64,000 nucleotides of DNA from Diphasiastrum complanatum (taxonomy: Eukaryota > Streptophyta > Lycopodiopsida > Lycopodiales > Lycopodiaceae): assembly GCA_029204225.1 (NCBI GenBank), contig CM055104.1, positions 43,181,148-43,245,147 on the forward strand, read 5' to 3'. The notes beneath the pieces are model-generated. The model was not told the origin of the DNA. It did no database searches and worked only from the letters and a program-made list of their open reading frames with translations. Numbering within the stretch: position 1 is the stretch's first letter; each line of letters opens with the position of its first letter. Both the position numbers and the translations under genes were made by a program. Of the stretch, positions 11,330-23,044 are shown in pieces.

Positions 11330-12585
11330 AAAAATGGTCTACCTTTTCTACAGAGTCTTTTGGGATTCTAAGATACACCCAGTCACTGATCTCAAATTCT
11401 CGAGGAGAGCAGCTTCGGTTAGCATAGAATTGGGCTCTATCCTGAGCCGATCCAATGCTTGCCCTAGCCACCTACAACATTTCCTACATATCATGCAAAA
11501 AATCCATTGCAGCTTGTACCTTGAGACCTTTGAGTCCAACGGAGATAGGCGAATGAGGCTAAAAGTCATACAAGAGCATAAAAGGACTAAAACCAGTGAC
11601 AAAATGCTTCATACTTGTCTGAAAACATATGCGAGAAGCATATATTCCAGCGACTTGATGCGATGTTCGGTCTAACCATTGGTGGGTATGAAAAAGTAAA
11701 CCATTCTTAATGGAATAATCATCAAGTATCTTCTCTTCGAGAGATTTCTTGGAATCCTGCTTTCCAAGATTATTTCTCACAATAGAGGTTTCTGCCATGA
11801 CTTCTTGCCAAATATGACCGAAAAACTCATCGATCCAACAAAGATCTTGTAGAGAAACATACAACTCGGATTGGAACTCAACAAAGCATAACTGATTACC
11901 CTCTCCAATCCGGCTCAAAGCATCATGACACAATTCGACGTACCTCGATGTACCTCGATGGTACTTAATGTCGAATTTGAACCCCTAAATGAGTTTCGAC
12001 CAATGGGCCTTGCGACCCCTAAGGTCCGAAGCATCACAGATATACTTAAGAGACTCATGATCCGTCATAACTATGAATTTAGATCCGTACAAATAATGTC
12101 TCCAGATCTTTAATGCATGGATGATAGCAAAACGTTCCTTCTCATAAGTAGAATACCTACTTTGAGCTGGGTCCAACTTCTTGCTTGCAAAAGCCACAGG
12201 TCTACCATCTTGGTAAAGGACTACACCCACTGCATAGTCACTAGCATCTATTTTCACCAGGAAAGGTTTGCTAGGGTCCACTATGTGTAAGATAGGGGCT
12301 GTAGACACTAACATCTTCAAAGCCTCAAAGCTTTGATTAAGTTCATCGGTCCATATTACAAGTGGACTGATTTTTCAACGCCTTCCGGCTTTCTTCTTAT
12401 TACTCTTTTTAGTTTTTCTCTTGGCTTTCTTCACTCCCTTAAGAAGATTCGTCAGCGGCAATGAAATTAAAGGATGCTCTTTAATGAATTTATGAAAAAA
12501 TCTTGTGAAGCCCAAGAAAGATTTAACTTCCTGAATGGTTTTCAAGATAGGCCAATCATGAAGTTTCTGGACCTTATACATAGGA
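11330..12585 (-). pseudogene. Ty3/gypsy pol remnant (RT end, RNase H, part of integrase)
   Basis: Reading down the minus strand: the RT connection with EVKSFLGFTRFFHKFI (about 12450-12560); the gypsy RNase H with KIDASDYAVGVVLYQDG, YSTYEKE and MTDHESLKY (11985-12320); DALSRI at the RNase H end (about 11920); a short IKNGLLF piece of the integrase zinc region; then FQTSMKH..GFSPFMLLY and, in another frame, ARASIGSAQDRAQFYA and WVYLRIP from the integrase C-terminus (about 11340-11600). The integrase catalytic core is deleted, and there are frameshifts. The upstream end is cut at about 12585, where unrelated plus-strand coding DNA begins. It is dead. Confidence 0.85.
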
Positions 12586-14234
12586 CTACTCAACAAGATC
12601 AAGTCTGGTATGAAGACTTCGCATCCTACACTTCACTGCCACAGATCTATCAAGATGTGTTCATTATGGAGAATCTTATCTTGAAGAAGAGAGTAGATCA
12701 CTCCTATCCCAACGTAAAAATATCATATGGGAAATCAGAAAAATCTGAAGGTATGCTAGTCAAGCAAAAAGGGAGGAAGGTAGTGAATTATCAGGGAGTG
12801 CAACAGAGTCAAGCGGATCGAGTGCAGCAGAAGACCAAGAACCTTGCACTTCAAGTTCAGACTGTCCTCAAGCTCAAGCTTGCAAGGCGAAGTTTCTTGA
12901 GAAGGACGAATGTACATACTACTTTGAGGACCATCCAAGTACAAGATGTCCAATCAAGAATCCACGCTTGTTACAAAGACAAAATGCAGAGCAGCGAGTT
13001 CAACAGCAAGATCCGGTGGTTCAAAGGTCACAAATAAAATCAAGTCGACAAGGAGTTCACCAAGCAGATGGATGTCAAAGTGATCCATCTACATCACGAG
13101 TTTCTCCAATGAAAAGTGCCAAGTAGAAGTCCTAGTCATATCATATTGCATGTCACCAAGCTCCTAAGAAGACCATAATAGCCTACCGGTTTACTTTGTG
13201 GAAGATCCTAAGGGACGTCCATTCCCTGTGTATGCTTATCAACTCCAAGGAGATGGTATATTGCACACGGTACGATGCTTTGGATGCAAAGGAAGACATC
13301 ACCGAACCGAATGTCCACATCGAGGTGATCTGTTAACATTTAAACCTATCTGCAGACAATGCGGAGTTAACCATCCATGCTTGGATTGTCCAGTGTGGAA
13401 CTCACAAATAGCCAAGAGACATTTGGCATATGTAGATCGACATGCACATGTGTTGTCCAGTCCACACATAGACTTAATGTGCTATAAGCGAAAAATCTTA
13501 GTGCCACCTGGGTATGAAACAAGTGAGGAAGAAGTCAATTTGACAAAAGTTCCAAAGTACGTAGATGTACCCATGGGCAAACTGACATGAACATCACAGA
13601 AGATAGAGCTGGTAGAATCTATCAAGCCAACGGTAGTTGAGGAAGTCAAAAAATTGGCAACTGATGAAGTCCAAAGGATTTTACCAAGTCTCTTGGCACA
13701 ATCATTGCAAAGATTTCTTGTTGATATATTATAAAGGGAGCCTGTGTCGACAGAGCAACTTGAAGGCAACTTAGCACAAGGTCCCAGGCAAAGTGCGACC
13801 ACGCAGCCTTCAATTGGGAAGTGCAATACCAAGGGGGAGACTAAGGTTGATGATTGCCCTTCAACGAGCAAGATTCAACCAAAGTCTGATTGTTCCACAA
13901 AGCAATAGACCACTAACACAATGCCAAATCCGAATATATCTATTCTTAAATGGCCAAATCTAGGGAATTCAAGCCCAAAAATGCCAACTGCACAACAAGA
14001 ACCAGTGCCTACAATGTCTGCGCCTTGTTCACAATTGGTAAGATTGACTGTTGAGGAAAGTCTTCAAGTTAAAGAATACCTAGATAGACTCAGCAGTCAA
14101 GCGAGCACATCCTATCCACATTACAAATTGAGAGAGACCATGACAATACCACTAGGAGAAGTAGCGCCGATCTACTAGGATCAATATCAACCAGCTTTAT
14201 CATGGGATCCTCTGATGGATGGTGTTGATTACCC
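12586..14234 (+). pseudogene. gag-like zinc-knuckle protein, 5' part, family not recognised
   Basis: Coding-like sequence runs through three segments: frame 0 to about 12746, a shifted frame 12749-13126, then frame 13168-14234 with in-frame stops near 13588, 13732, 13906 and 14176. Three motifs share the spacing CX2CX3HX4C: a first one near 12910-12950 whose second Cys is Tyr, then CFGCKGRHHRTEC and CRQCGVNHPCLDC close together at about 13285-13392. Ser/Gln-rich linkers separate them. The knuckles suggest a nucleic-acid-binding gag-like protein, but the spacing differs from the CX2CX4HX4C of copia and gypsy gag and I do not recognise the family. The copia element at 14235 interrupts it between DY and PNV codons; the frame resumes at 19865. 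Confidence 0.55.
14230..14234. repeat. target-site duplication TACCC (left)
   Basis: Identical to 19860-19864 on the other side of the copia element; 5 bp is the normal size for this class. Confidence 0.95.
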
Positions 14235-14501
14235 TGTCAATAATCAGATATGCAACATCAAGCATTCACCATAAGCATTCACCAACAAGAAGGCGGAAGA
14301 AGAACACGCACTATCATGCTATCACACACTACAACCATACTGAATGTAAAATGTACAAATAGACCCTGAACCCCTAATAGAGAGAGAACACCTACGAGTA
14401 GACTAATAGACTAGCCTACGGCTAATGACAGTTGGTCACAGCTATCAACATTAATGTATCTCGTAAACAGTAACAATGAAGTTTATCATTGATTTCTAAC
14501 A
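14235..14501 (-). repeat. 3' LTR of the copia element
   Basis: 267 bp with TG..CA ends. It carries a 13-bp tandem duplication (ATAAGCATTCACC) near 14271 that the other LTR lacks. Confidence 0.95.
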
Positions 14502-14514
14502 CTCTCCCTCAATG
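14502..14514 (-). promoter_or_regulatory. polypurine tract
   Basis: On the minus strand this reads CATTGAGGGAGAG immediately before the 3' LTR, the usual plus-strand primer site. Confidence 0.85.
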
Positions 14515-16401
14515 ATAAAATTACATTCTTCTATTCTTAATAGAGTACGAAACCTCTCAAATTTATATCTACCTAATGACTTAGTAAAAATATATGTCAT
14601 TTGATCTTCAGATTTACAAAAAACAAGATCAATGGCTCCATCAAGAATTTTCTCTCGAACAAAATGGTAGTGTATTTCGATGTGCTTGGTTCGAGCATGT
14701 AAAACTGGATTTTTGGCAAGGTGAATGCAACTTTGATTATCGCAAGATATAGTAGTCGCATCCACCTGTGGTTGGCCTAAATCCACAAGCAATCTTCGTA
14801 ACCATACCGCTTCTTGTGTAGCATTGTTGAGTGCTCGATATTCAGCTTCCGTCGATGACAAGGCTACTGTAGGTTGCTTTTTGCTGCTCCATGAAATTGT
14901 AGCTGTACCATAACTAAATGTATGACCACTGGTAGATCTTCTGTCATCAATATTTTATGCCCAATCAGCATCTGTATAACCTACCAACGTTGGCGCTTCA
15001 GGCTGATCATACTTCAAATCAAAATTCAATGTCCCTCGAATGTATCTGAGAATATGTTTAGTAGACATCCAGTGTGCTTGACTAGGATCTTGCATAAATT
15101 GACTAACAACACCAACAACATAAGAAATATCAGGTCGGGTGTGTGTCAAATAAATCAAACTACCCACCAGCTGTCTATACAAATAAGCATCCACTTTCTC
15201 AGATTCATCATATGTAGTAAGCTTCGTGTTGACATCCATAGGTGTACTCAAAGGCTTACAATCCTACATATTGAGCTTATAAAACAAATCTCGTGCATAT
15301 TTGCTCTGTGTAAGAAAGACCATGTCTTCCTTTTGCCATACTTCAATGCCAAGACAATAGTGCATCAATCCTAGATCACTCATGTCAAAAGCATTGGAAA
15401 GATCTGATTTTATTTCATCAATTAAGCTCTCATTACTTCATGTAATAATTAAATCATCCACGTACAACACAGTGAACACTATATTTGAATCTTGCTTTAG
15501 AATGTAAAGATTAGGATCAGCATCACTCTTTACCATTCCCCTTTGCTTGCAATGTTCATCAATGCAAGAGTACCACGCCCGTGGTGCTTACTTCAATTTG
15601 TAAATGGCTTTGTTGAGCTTACAAACGAGATGCTCTCTCCCTGGCTCAACAAATCCTTGAGGTTGTACTAAGTACACCTCTTCATCCAGCACTCCATTAA
15701 GAAAAGCAGATTTAACATCCATTTGCTGGATCTTCCAACCATAGAAAGCAGAAATAGCAATGATAGAACGTAATAGTTACCATCTTAGCTACGGGTGTGA
15801 AGGTTTTCTCAAAATCAATACCTTCCTGCTGCTCAAATTCTCTCGCAACCAACCATGCTTTGTACTTGTTGAGTTGCCCATCAGCTCCATATTTGATCTT
15901 GTATATCCATTTGCAAGTGATAGGCGTCTTACCATCAGGTAGCTCAACCAAGTTCCACGTCCTATTTTTTGATATAGCTTCCATTTCTGTTTCCATAGCT
16001 TCACACCACTCCTTGTGCTCTTTTGCTTTATCAAAAGTTTTTGGTTCTTGAGCCTTGAGCACATAACCCATTAGGTCTAGATTCATCTCTAATCTTGCAG
16101 GAGGTTTTCGATTTCTACTTGATCTTCTAAGCTCTCCCTGCTCACTTGATTTGGGAGTATCTCCCTTATTAGCATCACTTGTTACTGACAAGTACCACTT
16201 AGGCACTCTCCTAGGAATCTCATTATTAACCTTGTCTTTTTCCATTGGCTCTTCCATATTGACACCAACTTCTTCCTTCACTTGCACTTTAGCTTTATCA
16301 TCAAAGGGATCAATTGTCAATTTTATTTGGTCATTTTGACCCATCTCATCAAAAGTAGCAAAATTGGAAATCACGATCTTTTGTGCATCTATGTCATACA
16401 T
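14515..16401 (-). pseudogene. copia reverse transcriptase and RNase H (broken)
   Basis: RT begins in the frame 15712-16401: an Arg/Ser-rich linker (RRSSRNRKPPARL), then EAMETEMEAISKNRTWNLVELP, CKWIYKIKY and GIDFEKTFTPVAKM. After a frameshift near 15775 the next part carries the catalytic YVDDLIIT (about 15440-15460), with a stop just after it, then CLGIEVWQ. The frame 14955-15251 has LTHTRPDISYVVGVVSQFM and GYTDADWA. RNase H follows at 14496-14861 with [10 protein letters not shown] and [24 protein letters not shown]. Motifs and order match the family, but at least two frameshifts and several stops make it inactive. Confidence 0.92.
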
Positions 16402-16470
16402 CTGATATACCTTGGCTCTTTCATCATATCCGAGGAAAATACACTTAACAGCTTTTTCATCTAGCTTCTT

Positions 16471-17257
16471 TCATTTTTCATCAGGTACATGAGCGTAAGC
16501 ATCACAACCAAATACTCGTAAATAAGAAACATTAGGTTTCTTTCCAGTAAAAGCTTCATAAGGTGTCTTACCCTCCACGGACTTTGTAGGACACCGATCC
16601 AAGATATGAGTAGCTGTGTTGCATGCTTCTGTCCAAAAAGTCTTTGACAAACCCTTGCTCTTAAGCATTGCCCTAGCCATCTCCACAATGGATCTGTTTT
16701 TCCGTTCAGCAACTCCGTTCTGTTGTGGTGAATAGGGTGTAGTGGTTTGTCTCTTACCCCCTGATCCTTGCAAAAATTTATAAACTCTATTGAAAAATAC
16801 TCATCGCCACCATTTGATTTGAGGGTCTTAATATTACAACCTGTTTGTTTTTCAACTAGAGCCTTGAACTCTCTAAACTTGGCAAAAGCATCAGATTTTT
16901 GCTTATAAAATAAATTTAGATATGTCTACTATAGTCATCAATGAATGTGATGAAATAGTAACAACCACTAATGGACCTAGTTTGTATTGGTCCACACAGA
17001 TCACTATGAACAAGATCAAGAATGCCATTGGCTCTTCTCGCTCCATCTTTGGGAAATCTCTCTCTATGATGTTTTCCCAAAATGCAACCCTCACAAATTT
17101 TTCCTTCAAAAGAGATATCAGGCAATCCAACAACTAGATTACCTCTTTTAAGGATTTGCAAGCTTTGAGCACTGATATGACCAAACCTTTGATGCCAAAG
17201 ATCACTTTGACTATCAACAGTGCTTACCATAGCTTGAGTAAAAGATCTCGCATTCAA
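16471..17257 (-). pseudogene. copia integrase (broken)
   Basis: The frame at 16916-17257 holds the pre-integrase zinc region (LWHQRFGHIS, CEGCILGKHHRERFP) and the first catalytic part (DLVHSDLCGPIQ, FIDDYSR). The region 16773-16916 is frameshifted. The frame 16471-16773 holds TTTPYSPQQNGVAERKNR with the third catalytic acidic residue, TFWTEACNTATHILDRCP and YLRVFGCDAYAHVP. Integrase joins the cDNA to the chromosome. Domain order is complete; only the reading frame is lost. Confidence 0.92.
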
Positions 17258-17266
17258 TTTGTAGAG

Positions 17267-17794
17267 TCAATTCTCGTTGACTCTAGCTCCTATAGCAATC
17301 ACTCTATAGTGATTCTTGATGTCTTTGACAAGACATTTGTCACTGTCAAACTCAACCTTGAGTTGTTGATCAGTCATCATACCAACAGATAGTAGATTGT
17401 TAGCTAAGCCAGATACATATTGCACATTGCTTATCTGCTTTATCTTCCCGCTGGCTAACTTCACTGATATCATTTTAACTCCTTTAACAGATAGCAATTT
17501 GCCATCAGCTTGTCCAACTTCATCACCATTGTTAGTTTCCTTGAGTTCTGAAAACCACTCTTCCCTTGAAGTCATGTGCTTGGATGCACCACTATCAATG
17601 TACCAGGTATCTTTGGCTTCATCACTTGTCATTAATGCTATAATGAACAATTTTGAACTCTCACCTGTATCATCTTCATATTGATCATCATCGTATTGAT
17701 GTTGATTAGTATAATTGTCTTCATAAAAATAGTCATCAAATTGCCGTTGATCAGCATAATTTCCCGCTTGCCATTTGTCTTTTCTTTGTTCCAT
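17267..17794 (-). pseudogene. copia protease region
   Basis: An open frame of 175 codons with DTWYIDSGASKHMTS (DSG aspartic protease site) at about residue 64, then KLLSVKGVKMISV and NNLLSVGMM. An Asp/Tyr/Gln-rich linker precedes it. It continues from gag in the ancestral polyprotein. Confidence 0.92.
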
Positions 17795-17804
17795 CTCCTT
17801 CTAT

Positions 17805-18605
17805 TTCTTGAAGCATTCACGCTCCCAGTGGCCAGGTTTGTTGCAATACCTAAATTTTCACGCTTATTTTGTCTTGAATATCTGCGTCCTTGACCTCAGC
17901 CTTGATTCCAATTGCCTCGATTCGGACTATCATTGACTTGTTTATGAAATTGTTGAAATGATCTCTGGCTTGAGTTTCCTCCTCTCGATTGATACCTTCC
18001 ACGACCAAATCTTCCACCTTGTCCTCTAACTGCAAGAGCTTGATCATAGCTCCTGTTACGATGATTCAAGTTCTCTTGACGTTGCCCTTCTTGTAAAAGC
18101 AATCCACCTAGTTCTTCATAGGTTGGAGGATTTTCTCTTGTGGCTATACTCGTCATAGACATCTGATGTGACTCACTCAGACATTCAATGTCAGTTGCAT
18201 GATCTCACGATCTTGTACTCGCTCTCCAACTGCTGCTAATTGGTCACGGATCTCTTTGATCTTAAGTATGTGAATGGCAATAGTTGCACTATCATTCATC
18301 CGTAATGTATGAAACTTCGTCGTCAGAAACAATATTCGAGATGTATTTGTCGTTTCAAACAATGCCTTCAATATATCCCACGCTTCTTTTGGCCCTTCTG
18401 AATCTAAAATATAGGAAATAATTGCATCTCTAACTGATAAGTTGATGACATTATGGGCTTTCCGTTTTCTCCTATCAAATGCCCGCTGATCTTCTTCAAT
18501 CACTGGCCTTGTCTCTTCACCTGTCACGATCTCCCATAGCTCCTTTTCCATCAAAATGTTCTTCAGCTTGAATTTCCAAACTGCATAGCTACCGGCACCT
18601 TCCAA
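17805..18605 (-). pseudogene. copia gag (UBN2 domain and damaged zinc knuckle)
   Basis: The start ATG at 18605 opens a 142-codon UBN2-type gag domain (YAVWKFKLKNIL, EAWDILKALFET, LTTKFHTLRM, LAAVGERV). A shifted frame (17896-18162) gives an Arg/Gly/Gln-rich part. Near 17820-17860 a third frame reads FRYCNKPGHWEREC: a CX2CX4HX4C knuckle whose first Cys is Phe. Gag forms the particle and binds RNA. Confidence 0.88.
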
Positions 18606-18717
18606 TTTGCTTGACTCATTAAGGACACTCTCGCTTAGAGTTGCTAGTACTGGATAGATGAGTCTAGATCACAAAATTTATCACACCACATAACTGTAAA
18701 TGTTTGGTTGTACACCT

Positions 18718-18969
18718 GATATCGGTACGACGCGCGAGTGCACAACTGCTCGGGATTCTCTTTAGCTTGCGCGCGTGGATCTGATATTGGTACAAATATG
18801 TGATATCGGTATGCCGCGCGGGTGGACGTCTGCTCTGGATTTTCTTTACCTCTGGCATGTCGCTCCGATATTGCTATTGATATGTGATATTGGTATGATG
18901 CGCAGATGTACAACTGCTCTTGATTTTCTTTATCTTTGGCGCGTCGATCCGATATTGGTATGGACAAGA
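18718..18969. repeat. three tandem 84-bp units in the copia leader
   Basis: Units start at 18718, 18802 and 18886, each beginning GATATYGGTA and containing a GCGCGNGNGTG..CAACTGCTC segment. The length is a multiple of three, so an open frame on the minus strand repeats a 28-residue unit. It lies between the PBS and the gag ATG. Confidence 0.85.
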
Positions 18970-19221
18970 TGAAAAGTAGAGAGAATATAAGAACTTTCAA
19001 AGGGAGTATTCTAGATTCCCCACTTCGGCGCGGCAGCTATGCCGTCTCCTCTTTGCAAAGATTTTGAGATGTTTGATCGTTCAAAATACAGAGATCAATA
19101 ATGTGAAAACTATGAAGCCTCCTAACTCTGAATGGCAGTACTAGACACTATCTAGTGTGATTTGCGGTACTCCAAACAGAAAAATGAGAGATTTCTTGAC
19201 AAACCTCTCACACAAATAGCA

Positions 19222-19425
19222 CTTTCCACAACAACTAGGAAGTATTGTAAAAATCTTTCCCATTCAACAGATTTTCAATCTGTCTGATGCTGCCCTGGCC
19301 TTTTTGATACCTCCGAGACTGTGCTTTTCACAGCAACTAGGAAGTATTGTAAAAATCTCCCCACTCAACAGATTTTCAATCTGTCTGATGCTGCCCTAGC
19401 CTTTCTAATGCCTCCAGGACCGTGT
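19222..19425. repeat. two tandem 102-bp units in the copia leader
   Basis: The phrase CAACTAGGAAGTATTG recurs at 19232 and 19334, followed in both by CAACAGATTTTCAATCTGTC and GATGCTGCCCT. The period is 102 bp. Confidence 0.85.
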
Positions 19426-19593
19426 CTTCATTCTCCACTGATGATTCTCAGCTCCAAACCTGCAAAATACACCAAAGAAGGATTTTTTCTAGCCGTTTTT
19501 GTCTCTCCAAGCTTCACCTCCCATGAAGGACTTTCTCACTTTGTTGCGAAGTGCCAAGCTGTATTTACTAATCAGGCACGCAGGACTATCACT

Positions 19594-19605
19594 GCTCTGA
19601 TACCA
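19594..19605 (-). promoter_or_regulatory. primer binding site, initiator tRNA-Met
   Basis: On the minus strand this is TGGTATCAGAGC, the standard copia PBS, directly next to the 5' LTR end. Confidence 0.95.
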
Positions 19606-19859
19606 TGTCAATAATCAGATATGCAACATCAAGCATTCACCAAGAAGAAGGTGGAAGAAGAACACGCACTGTCACGCTATCACACACTACAAACATATCG
19701 AATGTAAAATGTACAAATAAACCCTGAACCCCTAATAGAGAGAGAAAACCTACGAGTAGACTAATAGACTAGCCTATGGCTAATGACAACTAGTCACAAC
19801 TGTCAACATTAATGTATCTCGTAAACAGTAACAATGAAGTTTATCATTGATTTCTAGCA
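19606..19859 (-). repeat. 5' LTR of the copia element
   Basis: 254 bp with TG..CA ends, bounded by the PBS on one side and the TACCC duplication on the other. Confidence 0.95.
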
Positions 19860-19864
19860 TACCC
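19860..19864. repeat. target-site duplication TACCC (right)
   Basis: Copy of 14230-14234. Confidence 0.95.
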
Positions 19865-20290
19865 AAATGTCAATGAATAAGATTATCAAGAATGGCCACC
19901 AGACTCATATGGTTATTATTGAAAATCTGGCAAGTCCATATTCTTGTTGATCATCATCAAATAAAGTCTCAAATTTTAAGTAAGCGAACTTGTATCTACA
20001 CTTTTCTTGGAGCACCAAAAAAAAAGAGTTTATCTATATACCTATGCTCTCTACAAACTTCGACAACGCCAGTGACTCATCATCATCCCAAGGACCAATC
20101 GAGGCAGAGTGCCATGGGACTTTGGTAGCAGAAGCATGTTGTCCAATTCTGGGTATGACATGGAATATTCTAGAATATGGCCAGAGGCTTTTGCAATAAG
20201 CCCAAACACTACACAACTGAAGTAGAGAGTCGGAAGCATTAGAAACAGGCGACCAGTTGGCATCCTGCATGTGTGAGTCCAACATTGGGC
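19865..20290 (+). pseudogene. gag-like zinc-knuckle protein, 3' part
   Basis: Joining at the TACCC site keeps the frame open across the element: PNVNE, then (after a stop) DYQEWPPDSYGYY, another stop and KSGKSIF. Further on, a shifted frame gives YDMEYSRIWPEAFA near 20152-20193. The repeated aromatic/Pro pattern (EWPPDSYGYY, IWPEAFA) looks coding. The likely end is before the AATAAAG at about 20327. Confidence 0.45.
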
Positions 20291-21022
20291 CTTAGGCTAA
20301 TAAGTGCCATGGAGTACAATAATTCAATAAAGTATTTTAAACTTAGCTTTTGTAAAGTTCTTAGGTTGGAAAATGTGAGAGATTTCAACTAGTTTAGTCT
20401 AGTTTAGTCACATTTTGGTAAATTGTCAATAAGAGGCCAAAACTCATTTTAGACTTAGAGATAAACTTTTTGAAGTTATATTAGTTTAAAATACATTCAA
20501 TAAACACTTTTTGAAAGTGTGGGAAAGTTGATAGTCGAGTTTGAGAGAGATTCAAATTTGAACTTTGGGTACATTGAATCTAGACCAAAAATAGTAGGGT
20601 TTACATTTTGGAGGGAAAGCCAAGTGGCCAAATAGGGTTTGAAAACTCTATAAAAGGATGTAACTCGTGGAGAGACACATCTTCTCTCTTCTCTCTCTCA
20701 ATTAATCACTATACATGGTTCTCTTTGAGTTCTACTACTCATTGGTGCACTATCTTGGTGTTATCTTGCAATCTTGTGTGTAGAATGCTCATTTATTGCT
20801 ATTTTCGGTTCCACACGTGTGAAATATAGTAGGGTATTGTAATTGTACGGCAAACATATTTTATGTTTTGGTTTATGTTTGATCAGTATCTCTTAGAGTT
20901 TGCATCTCATTTTGTGTGTAGATGCTGATTTTTCTACATTGGCAGAATTGTTGGTTTGCTCCTTATTGTAACCAAAGATCAGGGACATGGATTGGATCTT
21001 GAATGATCTGAAATCCTTCACA
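20291..21022 (+). repeat. copia-type LTR, left boundary unclear
   Basis: A TATA box CTATAAAAGG at 20648-20657 and a CT-rich leader lie 370 bp before a PBS that begins immediately after CA at 21021-21022. That arrangement marks an LTR in plus orientation. The left end is not defined; TGTGAGAGATTTC near 20375 is one candidate. Confidence 0.6.
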
Positions 21023-21034
21023 TGGTATCAGATC
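21023..21034 (+). promoter_or_regulatory. primer binding site, initiator tRNA-Met
   Basis: TGGTATCAGATC, one mismatch from TGGTATCAGAGC, directly after the LTR end. Confidence 0.85.
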
Positions 21035-21627
21035 TCTTATGTTTCAGGTTATGAAAGGATCAGCCATCTTTAGCAAGAATTTGGAAGAGCTACCCATTGC
21101 TAAAGCATGCTAGATTGATCTCTACTCAAAAATCAGCATTTTTGCATGTGTAGAATTGATCTTTTGTAGGTCAAAACTCAATATAGGGTTATATACTTGA
21201 TCAATTCCGATCTCACACTTGGCTTACTGTATTTAGATGACATTTGGTGAATTAGGAAGGTCTCATTGGAGTCTACAAGAAAATATATCAAGTTTTTAGA
21301 AATTGCATGTAGAATTTGAGATATTCAATTTTTTGTGATTTTGTCAAAACCCTAATTTTGGTTGGATCTCAAGTTTGTGAGGTTACTGAACTTCATTTGA
21401 GTGTGTTTCAATCTTAGGAAGTGGCAAGAATCATTAGATTGAGGATAGATCACAGGTTGATCAAGATTTCACTATTCTATGTGTTGATTTTCTACTTAGA
21501 AGTGCTAGAAGAGATTTGAGAGGTTCCATATCTTTGTGATATGTTCTTGAGTTCATTTTTTGACATTCAAGAGAGTGCCTTTTGCATTGGAACAGGTTGA
21601 AAGAGAAGATCAGCAAGTGGAGGCTTT

Positions 21628-22033
21628 ATGTTGGAGAGCAATGATAGGCTTACCTCAATCAACTATTCTACTTGGAAGGTGAGGATGGAGTCCTTATTGG
21701 AGATGAATGAGTTGATAGAGATTGTTGCAGGTCTGGAGGAGAGGCCTCAAGCACCTCAAGATCAAGTGAGGTATGACAAGAGAGCAAAGAAAGCTCTACA
21801 CATGATTAAGATGATTGTTACCAATGAACTTCTCAAGGAAGTTGGTAAGTGCACATCATCTTTGGAGGCTTGGGAAGCTTCGAAGAAGCTTTATGAATCC
21901 AAGTGTACATTAAGAGTGCTTACTCTTAGGAGGCAAATCTTTCAAAGTCTACAAAAGAAGGAAGAGAGTACTCATGCTTTTGTTTTGAGGGTTAAAGTAT
22001 TCAATGATGAGTTAGCATGTATTGATGAAAGCA
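21628..22033 (+). pseudogene. copia gag N-terminal domain, truncated
   Basis: An open frame starts at ATG 21628 and runs about 135 codons of UBN2-type gag: INYSTWKVRMESLL, EAWEASKKLYES, LTLRRQIFQSLQKKEES and VFNDELACIDE. It lies about 600 bp after the PBS, the normal leader length. The gag then breaks off and the frame runs into sequence copied from the LTR (22034 on) before a stop. Zinc knuckle, protease, integrase and RT are absent. Confidence 0.85.
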
Positions 22034-22177
22034 TGTTTGATCAGTATCTCTTAGAGTTTGCATCTCATTTTGTGTGTAGATGCTGATTTTTCTACATTGG
22101 CAGGATTGTTGGTTTGCTCCTTATTGTAACCAAAGATCAAGGACATGGATTGGATCTTGAATGATCTGAAATCCCTC
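22034..22177 (+). repeat. second copy of the LTR 3' (U5) segment
   Basis: This repeats 20876-21019 with only about 3-4 differences in 144 bp. Both copies begin TGTTTGATCAGTATCTC and end near ATGATCTGAAATCC. The gag reading frame passes into it through the shared ATGTTTGATCAG. It may be the end of a 3' LTR fused to gag by deletion. Confidence 0.85.

Positions 22178-23044
<867 letters not shown>

Larger units (their letters stand above)
14235..19859 (-). mobile_element. complete but inactive Ty1/copia retrotransposon, 5.6 kb
   Basis: The element has two LTRs (14235-14501 and 19606-19859), 5-bp TACCC target duplications, an initiator-Met PBS touching the right LTR, and a PPT touching the left LTR. 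Between them, in order gag - protease - integrase - RT - RNase H, lie all copia domains, each broken by frameshifts or stops. The LTRs begin TGTTAGAAATC and end TTATTGACA on the minus strand. By hand alignment they differ at about 16 positions plus one 13-bp insertion in 254 bp, so the insertion is not recent. It landed inside the gag-like pseudogene's reading frame. Confidence 0.95.
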
